This document shows positions 1-7,971 of a DNA stretch of 15,356 bases, one piece after another. Within the stretch, counting starts at the first letter, position 1. Every line of letters begins with the position of its first letter. The notes beneath the pieces are model-generated. The model searched no databases. It was given only the letters and a program-made list of their open reading frames with translations, and was not told the DNA's origin. Both the position numbers and the translations under genes were made by a program. This stretch comes from Flavobacteriaceae bacterium UBA6231 (GTDB lineage Bacteria; Bacteroidota; Bacteroidia; Flavobacteriales; Flavobacteriaceae), in contig DJWL01000018.1 of assembly GCA_002441545.1 (NCBI GenBank), positions 22,420 through 37,775 of the forward strand, in the 5' to 3' direction.

Positions 1-1
1 C

Positions 2-1459
2 GAAGCACCTATTAGAAGACCTTTAGTTACAGGAGAAAAATCATATCACGATGTATCGGTTGATGTGGCTAGACCTGTTGAAGGAAAAGCCAATAAATCT
101 TGGTGGATAGTTTTTTCTATTTCACTTGCAGCTTTTCTTTGGGGAATTGGATGTATTATTTATACAATATCTACAGGTATTGGAACTTGGGGTTTAAATA
201 AAACCGTTGGTTGGGCTTGGGATATTACAAACTTTGTTTGGTGGGTAGGAATTGGTCATGCGGGAACACTTATTTCAGCAGTACTTTTATTATTCCGTCA
301 AAAATGGAGAATGGCTATTAACCGCTCAGCGGAAGCTATGACTATTTTCTCTGTTGTCCAAGCCGGTTTATTTCCAATCATCCACATGGGTCGTCCATGG
401 TTAGGATATTGGGTATTACCAATTCCAAACCAATTTGGTTCGTTATGGGTAAACTTTAACTCACCATTACTTTGGGACGTTTTTGCAATTTCTACGTATT
501 TATCTGTTTCATTAGTGTTCTGGTGGACAGGTTTATTACCAGATTTCGCTATGATACGCGATAGAGCGGTGAAACCTTTCCAAAAGAAAATATATTCTTT
601 ATTGAGCTTTGGTTGGTCTGGTAGAGCTAAAGATTGGCAACGTTTTGAAGAAGTATCTTTGGTTCTTGCTGGTTTAGCAACTCCACTTGTACTTTCTGTA
701 CATACTATTGTATCTTTTGACTTCGCAACATCAGTAATTCCAGGTTGGCATACTACTATTTTCCCTCCTTACTTTGTTGCCGGTGCAGTATTCTCAGGAT
801 TTGCTATGGTAAATACTCTTCTTATTATTATGAGAAAAGTGTGTAATCTTGAAGACTATATAACAGTACAACATATTGAATTAATGAACATAGTAATCAT
901 GATTACTGGTTCTATTGTGGGGGTCGCTTATATTACCGAGTTGTTTATTGCATGGTATTCTGGAGTAGAATATGAACAATATGCATTCTTAAACAGAGCT
1001 ACAGGACCTTACTGGTGGGCTTACTGGTCTATGATGACTTGTAACGTGTTTTCACCGCAATTTATGTGGTTTAAAAAGCTTAGAACAAGTATTATGTTTT
1101 CATTCTTCATTAGTATTGTAGTAAATATAGGTATGTGGTTTGAGCGTTTTGTAATTATTGTAACATCATTACACAGGGATTATTTACCATCATCTTGGAC
1201 CATGTTCTCTCCTACATTTGTTGATATAGGAATTTTCATTGGAACAATTGGGTTCTTCTTTGTGTTATTTTTATTGTACTCAAGAACATTCCCAGTAATT
1301 GCTCAAGCTGAAGTAAAAACAATATTGAAATCTTCTGGAGAAAAATATAAGAGATTAAGAGAAGCTGGCCAAAGTTTAGTAGGAACTGGTGTTGATGCCA
1401 GAACTTCTGGAAAACATGCTTCAGGAGAAGATGAAAACCAAACAAAAAATAACGGGTAG
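2..1459 (+). CDS. actC: Alternative complex III subunit ActC (NrfD/PsrC-like quinol-binding membrane protein), 5' end cut by window edge
   Basis: Integral membrane subunit of alternative complex III, which oxidises quinol in the cytoplasmic membrane and passes electrons to c-type haems. The frame is open from base 2, and its first visible residues, EAPIRRPLVTGEKSYHDV, look like the normal conserved N-terminus of this family. The gene therefore starts just left of the window; the GTG at 65 is an internal Val codon. 485 residues are visible, probably all but a handful. The body is a run of long hydrophobic segments rich in Trp and Phe, with a buried GHAG motif in the second one, as in NrfD-type quinone-site proteins. 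The C-terminal tail is polar. The stop lies 3 nt before actD, so it is co-translated with the rest of the operon. actA and actB are expected upstream, outside the window. The family call is firm; the exact start cannot be seen. Confidence 0.93.
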   Translation, partial: EAPIRRPLVTGEKSYHDVSVDVARPVEGKANKSWWIVFSISLAAFLWGIGCIIYTISTGIGTWGLNKTVGWAWDITNFVWWVGIGHAGTLISAVLLLFRQKWRMAINRSAEAMTIFSVVQAGLFPIIHMGRPWLGYWVLPIPNQFGSLWVNFNSPLLWDVFAISTYLSVSLVFWWTGLLPDFAMIRDRAVKPFQKKIYSLLSFGWSGRAKDWQRFEEVSLVLAGLATPLVLSVHTIVSFDFATSVIPGWHTTIFPPYFVAGAVFSGFAMVNTLLIIMRKVCNLEDYITVQHIELMNIVIMITGSIVGVAYITELFIAWYSGVEYEQYAFLNRATGPYWWAYWSMMTCNVFSPQFMWFKKLRTSIMFSFFISIVVNIGMWFERFVIIVTSLHRDYLPSSWTMFSPTFVDIGIFIGTIGFFFVLFLLYSRTFPVIAQAEVKTILKSSGEKYKRLREAGQSLVGTGVDARTSGKHASGEDENQTKNNG

Positions 1460-1462
1460 CAT

Positions 1463-1993
1463 ATGGAAACTTCAAAAGTAATTCACGCTATTTATAATGA
1501 CGATGATGTCTTAATGGATGCTGTTAAGAAAGTTAAGGCAGAGAGATATCATATAGAAGAAATATATACACCTTTTCCGGTACACGGATTAGATAAAGCT
1601 ATGGGATTAGCACCAACACGTATTGCTATTGCATCTTTTATTTATGGTTTAGTTGGTCTTTCTGTAGCAATTATAATGATGAATTTTATAATGATTAAAG
1701 ATTGGCCACAAAACATAGGTGGAAAACCAAGCTTTAGTTATATAGAAAATATGCCAGCATTTGTACCAATTATGTTTGAATTAACAGTGTTTTTTGCTGC
1801 GCATTTAATGGTTATCACATTTTATTTAAGAAGTAGAATGTGGCCATTTAAAAAATCAGAAAACCCTGATCCAAGAACAACAGACGATCATTTTTTAATG
1901 GAAATTGCTGTTGATGGTAATGAAGATGAGTTAACTAATTTGCTAAAAGAATCAGGTGCAGTTGAGATTAATTTAGTTGATAAAGCCCATTAA
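1463..1993 (+). CDS. actD: Alternative complex III subunit ActD (DUF3341 membrane protein)
   Basis: Small membrane subunit of alternative complex III, 176 residues, the usual size of the DUF3341 family. A soluble N-terminal part (about 1-50) carries the family motif PFPVHGLD at 37-44. Two transmembrane helices follow, at about 54-76 and 100-122, and then a polar C-terminal domain with DDHF at 141-144. No cofactor-binding residues are evident; in known complexes this subunit packs against the NrfD-like subunits and is thought to be structural. The ATG lies 3 nt after the actC stop, and its TAA overlaps the actE ATG by one base, so translational coupling is likely. There is no strong Shine-Dalgarno motif, as is usual for Bacteroidota. 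Confidence 0.92.
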   Translation: METSKVIHAIYNDDDVLMDAVKKVKAERYHIEEIYTPFPVHGLDKAMGLAPTRIAIASFIYGLVGLSVAIIMMNFIMIKDWPQNIGGKPSFSYIENMPAFVPIMFELTVFFAAHLMVITFYLRSRMWPFKKSENPDPRTTDDHFLMEIAVDGNEDELTNLLKESGAVEINLVDKAH

Positions 1994-2559
1994 TGAATCA
2001 TATGAAAAGCTTAATTAAAATATCAGTAATTTTTGTCGTTTTAATAACCATGACATCATGTAGAAAGGACACAGCTCCTAACTACCAATTTATGCCAAAC
2101 ATGTATGCACCAATAAGTTATGAAACTTATGGTGAATCAACGGCATTTGCCAATGGGGTTGAAGCTCAATTATCAGCTGAAGGAACAATTTCTAGAGGAC
2201 ACAGTCTTTTTGAATATGAAAATTCAATAGAAGGGTATGCATTGGCAAAGGAAAACCTTAAAAGCTCTTTGGATTCTACTCAGGTAAATTTAGATAATGC
2301 AAAAATATTATATGATATTTATTGTGGTATTTGCCATGGAGTTAAAGGCGACGGGCAAGGAAACCTTGTAAAAAGAGAAAAAATTCTTGGTATTCCAAGA
2401 TATGATGACCCTGCAAGAGCTATTAATGAAGGCAGTATTTACCATACAATTTATTATGGAAAAAATGCTATGGGTTCATATGCAAACCTATTAAATGAAA
2501 AAGAACGATGGGAAGTTGTTTCCTATGTGCTTAAATTAAAAGCAGATTTAGAAAAGTAA
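1993..2559 (+). CDS. actE: Alternative complex III subunit ActE, mono-haem cytochrome c lipoprotein
   Basis: Periplasmic mono-haem c-type cytochrome of alternative complex III, 188 residues. A short basic start and hydrophobic stretch end in a lipobox (TMTSC, Cys23), so the mature protein should be anchored to the membrane by a lipid on Cys23. The haem site CGICH is at 111-115, and Met160 in GKNAMGSYANLL is the likely sixth haem ligand, as in class I cytochromes c. The C-terminal RWEVVSYVLKL helix is also typical. The ATG at 1993 overlaps the actD stop (TAATG); a second in-frame ATG at 2002 would give an equally good signal peptide (Cys20), so the start is uncertain by three codons. It probably relays electrons from the complex toward Cu-A of CoxB, since no separate soluble cytochrome c gene lies in the operon. 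Confidence 0.93.
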   Translation: MNHMKSLIKISVIFVVLITMTSCRKDTAPNYQFMPNMYAPISYETYGESTAFANGVEAQLSAEGTISRGHSLFEYENSIEGYALAKENLKSSLDSTQVNLDNAKILYDIYCGICHGVKGDGQGNLVKREKILGIPRYDDPARAINEGSIYHTIYYGKNAMGSYANLLNEKERWEVVSYVLKLKADLEK

Positions 2560-2571
2560 GATTATATAGAT

Positions 2572-3921
2572 ATGTATACATTTTCAAATAAATTAAGAAC
2601 ATTTTCTTTCGCTCTAATAATTCTAGGGTTGTTAGGTGTTGGATATGGTTTTATGACATCTCATAAATCTTTAGAAGAAGTAAAAATGATGCTGGCTGAA
2701 GAAGCATCAGAACACGGTGGTGGTCATGCTGAAGCTACAACACATACTGTTGTTGAAGGTACTCATGGCACAACTTCTCATGAAGCTAATGTTGAAGAAG
2801 CACATCATGGTGATGAGCATGCAGAACATGTTCAGCATCAATTGGCAAACAGACCTTGGTCTGCGCTTTATGTAGCCGCTTTTTTCTTCATGATGATTTC
2901 TTTAGGAATTTTAGCGTTCTATGCTATTCAAATAGCAGCACAAGCTGGATGGTCACCTGTATTATTTAGAGTCATGGAAGGCATGACAGCTTATTTATTG
3001 CCAGGAGCTTTAATAGTTATTGCTATTGCAGTGGCTTCGGGAACGATAGGACATTACAATTTATTTGTTTGGATGGATCCTGAGGTTGTTGCCGATGATA
3101 AATTGATTCAGGGCAAATCTGGGTGGTTAAATTTACCATGGTTTACTATTAGAGGATTAATTTTTGTTGCTGGTTGGAGTTTATATCGTCATTTTTCACG
3201 TAAATTTTCAATAGCTCAAGATACTGCTGAAGATAAAAGCAATTTCAAAAAAGCGTTTCGTATTTCTGCAGCCTTCTTAGTATTCTTTATTTATACAGAA
3301 TCTATGATGTCTTGGGATTGGATTATGAGTGTAGACCCTCATTGGTTTAGTACTTTGTTTGGATGGTATGTTTTTGCGAGTATGTTTGTAAGTGGTATTA
3401 CGGTTTTGGCTTTAATTACTATCTACTTAAAATCTAGAAATTATTTAGAATTTGTAAATGAGAACCATTTACATGATGTTGCTAAATTTATGTTTGCATT
3501 CAGTATTTTCTGGACATACTTATGGTTTTCACAATTTATGCTTATTTGGTATTCAAATATACCAGAAGAAGTAACATATTTTGTAACTCGTTTTGGAGAT
3601 TACAAATTACCATTCTTAGGGATGGTTGTAATGAACTTTGTTTTCCCAATCCTAATGTTAATGAACGCAGATTTCAAGAGAGTACCTTGGTTTGTAGTTA
3701 TGACTGGTTTAGTAATTTTAGCAGGACACTATATAGACATTTTCAACATGATAATGCCTGCAACTGTTGGAGACAGATGGTTTATTGGAATTCCTGAAAT
3801 TAGTTCAGTATTACTTTTCGCGGGATTATTTATATTAGTAGTATTTACTGCTTTAACAAAAGCGCCATTACTAGTGAAAGGATATCCTTTTAGAAAAGAA
3901 AGCGAACATTTCCATTATTAA
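2572..3921 (+). CDS. actF: Alternative complex III subunit ActF (quinol:cytochrome c oxidoreductase membrane subunit)
   Basis: Second large polytopic subunit of alternative complex III, 449 residues, distantly related to the NrfD-like ActC. A first transmembrane helix (about 11-28) is followed by a hydrophilic loop that is very rich in His: ten between residues 48 and 89. From about residue 97 come the remaining helices, with Trp/Tyr-rich conserved stretches such as TESMMSWDWIMSVDPHW and FSQFMLIWYSNIPEE. These match the family's central helices, which are held to form part of a proton path. It lies 12 nt after actE and 30 nt before coxB with no terminator between, tying complex III to the oxidase transcript. 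Family identity is clear; a metal-binding role for the His-rich loop is only inference. Confidence 0.92.
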   Translation: MYTFSNKLRTFSFALIILGLLGVGYGFMTSHKSLEEVKMMLAEEASEHGGGHAEATTHTVVEGTHGTTSHEANVEEAHHGDEHAEHVQHQLANRPWSALYVAAFFFMMISLGILAFYAIQIAAQAGWSPVLFRVMEGMTAYLLPGALIVIAIAVASGTIGHYNLFVWMDPEVVADDKLIQGKSGWLNLPWFTIRGLIFVAGWSLYRHFSRKFSIAQDTAEDKSNFKKAFRISAAFLVFFIYTESMMSWDWIMSVDPHWFSTLFGWYVFASMFVSGITVLALITIYLKSRNYLEFVNENHLHDVAKFMFAFSIFWTYLWFSQFMLIWYSNIPEEVTYFVTRFGDYKLPFLGMVVMNFVFPILMLMNADFKRVPWFVVMTGLVILAGHYIDIFNMIMPATVGDRWFIGIPEISSVLLFAGLFILVVFTALTKAPLLVKGYPFRKESEHFHY

Positions 3922-3951
3922 TTAAGAAATAAATAAAGACGAACGACAACA

Positions 3952-5019
3952 ATGACTGCTTTATTAACAATTATAGTTTTAGTATTTATTTTAGTTGCCA
4001 TCTGGCAAATGGTGAAGATTTTTGATTTAGCTCAAGCTAAAGTTGAAAACTCTCAAGTAGCCAATGATAGTGACAACAAAATGAATGGATATTTAATGAT
4101 GGGCTTTTTAGCTTTCATTTATATTATCACAATCGTGTGTTTTGTAAAATGGGGGAGTTTACCTCTATTATCAAATTCAGCATCAGAACATGGACCTCAA
4201 ATTGATAACTTAATGATTATTTCATTAACCTTAATTTTCATTGTTCAAACCATCACACAATTTTTATTGCACTATTTTGCTTTTAAATATAAAGGAGAGA
4301 AAGGTAAAAAAGCATTATTCTTTGCTGATAATAATAAATTAGAGGCTATCTGGACAATTATACCAGTTATTGTTTTAGCCGGATTAATTATTTATGGGTT
4401 AAATACATGGATTAATATCATGGGCGTTAGCGAAGATGAAGATCCGTTAGTAGTTGAATTATATGCTCAACAGTTTAACTGGAAAGCAAGATATGCTGGT
4501 GAAGATAATACTTTAGGAAAAGCCAATGTGCGTTTAATTGATATTGACAGAGCTAATATTTTAGGTCTAGATGAATCCGATCCAAACGCTGAAGATGATG
4601 TTATTACAACAGAATTGCATTTGCCAGTTGGAAGACCTGTATTGTTTAAGATGCGTTCACAGGATGTATTACATTCTGCATACATGCCTCATTTTAGAGC
4701 TCAAATGAACTGTGTTCCAGGTATGATAACTCAATTTGGGTTTACTCCATCTGTAACTACTGCCGAAATGCGTGAAAGAACTGAAATAACTGAAAAGGTT
4801 GCAAATATTAACAGAATTAGAGTAGAAGAGAGTAAAAAATTAATAGACAAAGGAGGCGAAGCTCTTGACCCTTATGAGTTTGACTACTTATTATTATGTA
4901 ATAAAATTTGCGGTAAGTCACATTACAACATGCAAATGAAGATTATTGTTGAAACTCAGGAAGAGTATAATGCTTGGATTAAAGAGCAAAAAGTATTCAA
5001 AAATTCTCTAATTAATTAA
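3952..5019 (+). CDS. coxB: Cytochrome c oxidase subunit II (Cu-A subunit), four-helix form
   Basis: Subunit II of an aa3-type cytochrome oxidase; its binuclear Cu-A centre in the periplasm receives electrons from cytochrome c. Cu-A ligands are visible: His241 in VLHS, then Cys316, Cys320, His324 and Met327 in CNKICGKSHYNM. The aromatic entry patch is represented by QQFNW (173-177). The protein has 355 residues, longer than many family members, for two reasons: four predicted helices (about 2-23, 46-68, 85-113, 131-153) instead of the classical two, and a charged insertion of about 40 residues between His241 and Cys316. There is no fused cytochrome c domain. Lys318 sits where CSELC-type proteins have the Mg-binding Glu. 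It is followed 28 nt later by coxA. Confidence 0.95.
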   Translation: MTALLTIIVLVFILVAIWQMVKIFDLAQAKVENSQVANDSDNKMNGYLMMGFLAFIYIITIVCFVKWGSLPLLSNSASEHGPQIDNLMIISLTLIFIVQTITQFLLHYFAFKYKGEKGKKALFFADNNKLEAIWTIIPVIVLAGLIIYGLNTWINIMGVSEDEDPLVVELYAQQFNWKARYAGEDNTLGKANVRLIDIDRANILGLDESDPNAEDDVITTELHLPVGRPVLFKMRSQDVLHSAYMPHFRAQMNCVPGMITQFGFTPSVTTAEMRERTEITEKVANINRIRVEESKKLIDKGGEALDPYEFDYLLLCNKICGKSHYNMQMKIIVETQEEYNAWIKEQKVFKNSLIN

Positions 5020-5047
5020 TTTTAAAAAGATAAACAAGATATAGATT

Positions 5048-6838
5048 ATGTCAGCACACGAAGATACTCACGCTCACGACGACCACGGACATCATCACAA
5101 AGAAACCTTTGTTACTAAATATATATTTAGTCAAGATCATAAAATGATTGCCAAACAGTACTTAATTACTGGTACTATTATGGGAGTTATTGGTGTAATT
5201 ATGTCTATGATGTTCCGTATGCAATTGGCATGGCCAGAAGAACCAAATGTTTTATTTGAAGCATTATTAGGTAAATGGGCTCCAAATGGTGTTATGGATG
5301 CAGATATTTATTTAGCATTGGTTACTATTCATGGTACTATCATGGTGTTTTTTGTATTAACCGCTGGATTAAGTGGTACATTTAGTAACTTATTAATACC
5401 ATTACAAATTGGTGCTCGCGATATGGCATCTGGATTTTTAAATATGATTTCATATTGGTTATTTTTCTTATCAAGTGTTATCATGGTTCTTTCATTATTT
5501 GTTGAAGCTGGACCGGCTGCAGCAGGTTGGACTATCTATCCACCATTAAGTGCTTTACCAATGGCTCAAGGTGGTTCTGGTTTAGGGATGACTTTATGGT
5601 TAGTCTCTATGGCAATTTTTATTGCATCATCATTAATGGGTTCATTAAACTATATCGTTACTGTAATTAATTTACGTACTAAAGGAATGTCCATGACTAG
5701 ACTTCCATTAACAATATGGACATTTTTTATCACTGCTGTAATTGGAGTTATTTCTTTCCCTGTGTTATTATCTGCAGCCCTATTGTTAATTATGGATAGA
5801 AGTTTTGGAACGTCATTCTTCTTATCAGATATTTTCATTCAAGGTGAAGTGTTGCATTATCAAGGAGGATCTCCAGTATTATTTGAACATTTATTCTGGT
5901 TTTTAGGACACCCTGAAGTTTACATTGTAATATTACCTGCAATGGGACTTGTATCTGAGATTATGGCATCAAACTCTCGAAAACCAATTTTTGGTTACCG
6001 TGCCATGATTGCATCTGTATTAGCTATTGCATTTTTATCAACCATTGTTTGGGGTCACCATATGTTTGTTTCTGGAATGAATCCATTCTTAGGGTCTGTA
6101 TTTACATTTACAACGTTGTTAATTGCAATACCTTCTGCAGTTAAAGCATTTAACTGGATTACAACATTATGGAAAGGTAATTTGCAAATGAATCCAGCCA
6201 TGCTATTTTCAATCGGATTTGTTTCAACTTTCATCACCGGTGGTCTAACCGGAATTATTCTTGGAGACAGTGCCTTAGACATCAATGTACATGATACTTA
6301 CTTTGTAGTGGCTCACTTCCATTTAGTAATGGGTATATCTGCATTGTATGGTATGTTTGCTGGCATTTATCATTGGTATCCAAAAATGTTTGGTAGAATG
6401 TTAAATAAAAATTTAGGATACATTCATTTCTGGGTGACTGCAGTTTGTGCTTATGGGGTATTTTTCCCAATGCATTTTATAGGAATGGCAGGATTACCAA
6501 GACGTTATTACACAAATACAAATTTCCCATTATTTGATGATTTAGCTAATGTGAATGTTATTATAACCATATTCGCTTTAATAGGTGGAATTGTTCAAAT
6601 TGTGTATTTATACAATTTCTTCAGTAGTATTTTTTACGGTAAAAAAGCTGTTCAAAATCCATGGAGATCTAACACATTAGAATGGACAACTCCTGTTGAG
6701 CATCTTCATGGTAACTGGCCAGGAGAGATTCCTCATGTTTACCGTTGGTCTTATGATTATAGTAAACCTGGACATGAACAAGATTTTGTGCCTCAAAATG
6801 TTCCTTTAATGGAAGGCGAAGAAGAGCTTCAACATTAA
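5048..6838 (+). CDS. coxA: Cytochrome c oxidase subunit I (haem a / haem a3-CuB), type A1
   Basis: Catalytic subunit of the haem-copper oxidase: reduces O2 to water and pumps protons across the cytoplasmic membrane. 596 residues. All metal ligands are present: His95 and His425 for haem a, His423 for haem a3, and His288, His337 and His338 for CuB, with Tyr292 in GHPEVY as the His-Tyr cross-link partner. Glu289 in that motif, with Asn114, Asp125 and Asn132 of the entry motif, indicates a D-channel and places the enzyme in type A1. The N-terminus is a short His/Asp-rich tail (seven His between 4 and 17) expected to face the cytoplasm. It is the last gene of the operon; no subunit III or IV gene follows, and an intrinsic terminator begins 22 nt after the stop. 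Confidence 0.97.
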   Translation: MSAHEDTHAHDDHGHHHKETFVTKYIFSQDHKMIAKQYLITGTIMGVIGVIMSMMFRMQLAWPEEPNVLFEALLGKWAPNGVMDADIYLALVTIHGTIMVFFVLTAGLSGTFSNLLIPLQIGARDMASGFLNMISYWLFFLSSVIMVLSLFVEAGPAAAGWTIYPPLSALPMAQGGSGLGMTLWLVSMAIFIASSLMGSLNYIVTVINLRTKGMSMTRLPLTIWTFFITAVIGVISFPVLLSAALLLIMDRSFGTSFFLSDIFIQGEVLHYQGGSPVLFEHLFWFLGHPEVYIVILPAMGLVSEIMASNSRKPIFGYRAMIASVLAIAFLSTIVWGHHMFVSGMNPFLGSVFTFTTLLIAIPSAVKAFNWITTLWKGNLQMNPAMLFSIGFVSTFITGGLTGIILGDSALDINVHDTYFVVAHFHLVMGISALYGMFAGIYHWYPKMFGRMLNKNLGYIHFWVTAVCAYGVFFPMHFIGMAGLPRRYYTNTNFPLFDDLANVNVIITIFALIGGIVQIVYLYNFFSSIFYGKKAVQNPWRSNTLEWTTPVEHLHGNWPGEIPHVYRWSYDYSKPGHEQDFVPQNVPLMEGEEELQH

Positions 6839-6860
6839 ACCTAAATAAAAAATAATATTG

Positions 6861-6892
6861 AAAAGCCTTTCTATTTTTAGAAAGGCTTTTTC
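6861..6892 (+). terminator. Intrinsic terminator of the act-cox operon
   Basis: A perfect 12-bp inverted repeat pairs AAAAGCCTTTCT (6861-6872) with AGAAAGGCTTTT (6879-6890) across a 6-nt loop; the loop ends can add one more A-T pair. The 3' arm runs into a T-rich tract. It lies 22 nt past the coxA stop and before the ruvB promoter, so it should end the respiratory transcript. The A-rich 5' flank might let it also act weakly on the other strand, but no gene there needs it. Confidence 0.92.
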
Positions 6893-6894
6893 TT

Positions 6895-6902
6895 TATATT
6901 TG
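6895..6902 (+). promoter_or_regulatory. Bacteroidota -7 element (TAnnTTTG) for ruvB
   Basis: TATATTTG is an exact match to the Bacteroidota housekeeping -7 consensus TAnnTTTG. Its last G is only 6 nt before the ruvB ATG at 6909, so transcription should start within a few bases of the start codon. No clear TTG -33 element is seen at the usual distance; that region falls inside the terminator stem. The motif match is direct; promoter activity is inferred. Confidence 0.65.
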
Positions 6903-6908
6903 TTTGTT

Positions 6909-7931
6909 ATGAATGAAAACCTAGATCCAACAAGCGAACATTTTTCTCCAGAAGAAATTGACGTAGAAAGAAAATTAAGACCATTATCTTTTAATGATTT
7001 TACGGGCCAGGATCAGGTTTTAGAAAATCTTCAAATATTTGTTCAGGCAGCTAATTTACGTAGTGAAGCGTTAGATCATACGTTGTTTCATGGCCCTCCA
7101 GGATTAGGAAAAACAACATTAGCACACATTTTAGCTAATGAATTAAGGGTAGGAATAAAAGTAACTTCTGGACCTGTATTAGACAAGCCAGGTGATTTGG
7201 CTGGTTTACTAACAAATTTAGAAGAACGTGATGTTTTATTTATTGATGAAATTCATAGATTAAGCCCTATAGTTGAAGAATACTTGTATTCTGCTATGGA
7301 AGACTATAAGATTGATATTATGATTGAATCTGGTCCAAATGCACGTACAGTTCAAATCAATTTAAATCCGTTTACACTTATTGGCGCTACCACACGCTCT
7401 GGATTGTTAACATCTCCTATGCGTGCACGTTTTGGTATTCAAAGTAGGTTACAATATTATAATACTGAATTATTAACTACTATTTTACAACGCAGTGCTT
7501 CTATTTTAGAGGTTCCTATTTCTATGGAAGCTGCCATTGAAATTGCAGGAAGAAGTAGAGGAACACCAAGAATTGCCAATGCTTTGTTGCGTCGTGTTAG
7601 AGATTTTGCTCAAATAAAAGGTAATGGAAGTATTGATATTAAAATTGCCAAATTTGCTTTAGAAGCTTTGAATGTTGATGCTCACGGATTGGATGAAATG
7701 GACAATAAAATTTTAGCTACTATTATTGATAAATTTAAAGGAGGACCAGTTGGCATTACAACTATTGCGACTGCAGTCAGTGAAAGTGCTGAAACCATAG
7801 AAGAAGTGTATGAACCATTCTTGATACAGCAAGGGTTCATCATGCGTACACCTCGCGGACGAGAAGTGACAGAGTTGGCCTATAAACATTTAGGAAAAAT
7901 AAAGGGTAATATTCAAGGAGGTTTATTTTAA
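6909..7931 (+). CDS. ruvB: Holliday junction branch migration ATPase RuvB
   Basis: AAA+ motor of the RuvABC system; hexameric rings drive branch migration of Holliday junctions during recombinational repair. 340 residues from ATG 6909, the normal length. The Walker A motif GPPGLGKTT is at 62-70, Walker B FIDEIH at 111-116, sensor 1 GATTRSG at 159-165, the arginine-finger region MRARFG at 171-176, and a sensor 2 region RGTPRIANALLRRV at 217-230. The C-terminal winged helix ends with RTPRGREVT at 313-321. A longer reading from TTG 6858 would add 17 residues translated from the terminator hairpin and is rejected. The gene follows a good -7 element with almost no leader, so it is probably the first gene of its own transcript. 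ruvA lies about 3.4 kb downstream rather than adjacent. Confidence 0.97.
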   Translation: MNENLDPTSEHFSPEEIDVERKLRPLSFNDFTGQDQVLENLQIFVQAANLRSEALDHTLFHGPPGLGKTTLAHILANELRVGIKVTSGPVLDKPGDLAGLLTNLEERDVLFIDEIHRLSPIVEEYLYSAMEDYKIDIMIESGPNARTVQINLNPFTLIGATTRSGLLTSPMRARFGIQSRLQYYNTELLTTILQRSASILEVPISMEAAIEIAGRSRGTPRIANALLRRVRDFAQIKGNGSIDIKIAKFALEALNVDAHGLDEMDNKILATIIDKFKGGPVGITTIATAVSESAETIEEVYEPFLIQQGFIMRTPRGREVTELAYKHLGKIKGNIQGGLF

Positions 7932-7942
7932 CGCTTGACGTC

Positions 7943-7963
7943 ATTCTGAATTTATTTCAGAAT
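7943..7963 (+). repeat. Small palindrome between ruvB and queG (possible interspersed repeat)
   Basis: ATTCTGAA (7943-7950) and TTCAGAAT (7956-7963) form a perfect 8-bp inverted repeat around a TTTAT loop, filling much of the 40-nt gap between ruvB and queG. It lacks a T-tract, so it is not a standard terminator. The pattern GTCATTCTGAA...TTCAGAATC resembles short palindromes scattered in intergenic regions of flavobacterial genomes. That resemblance is from memory; only one copy is in this window. Confidence 0.5.
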
Positions 7964-7971
7964 CACATAAA

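Noticed and set aside
65..67. GTG as the start of actC
   Set aside because: The frame is open to base 2 and the upstream residues match the conserved N-terminus of the family, so this is an internal Val codon.
3522..3797. 91-codon open frame inside actF
   Set aside because: It lies wholly within actF in another frame and encodes no recognisable or compositionally normal protein.
6858..6908. Longer RuvB starting at TTG 6858
   Set aside because: The additional 17 codons are the terminator hairpin and the -7 element; ATG 6909 gives the normal 340-residue protein.
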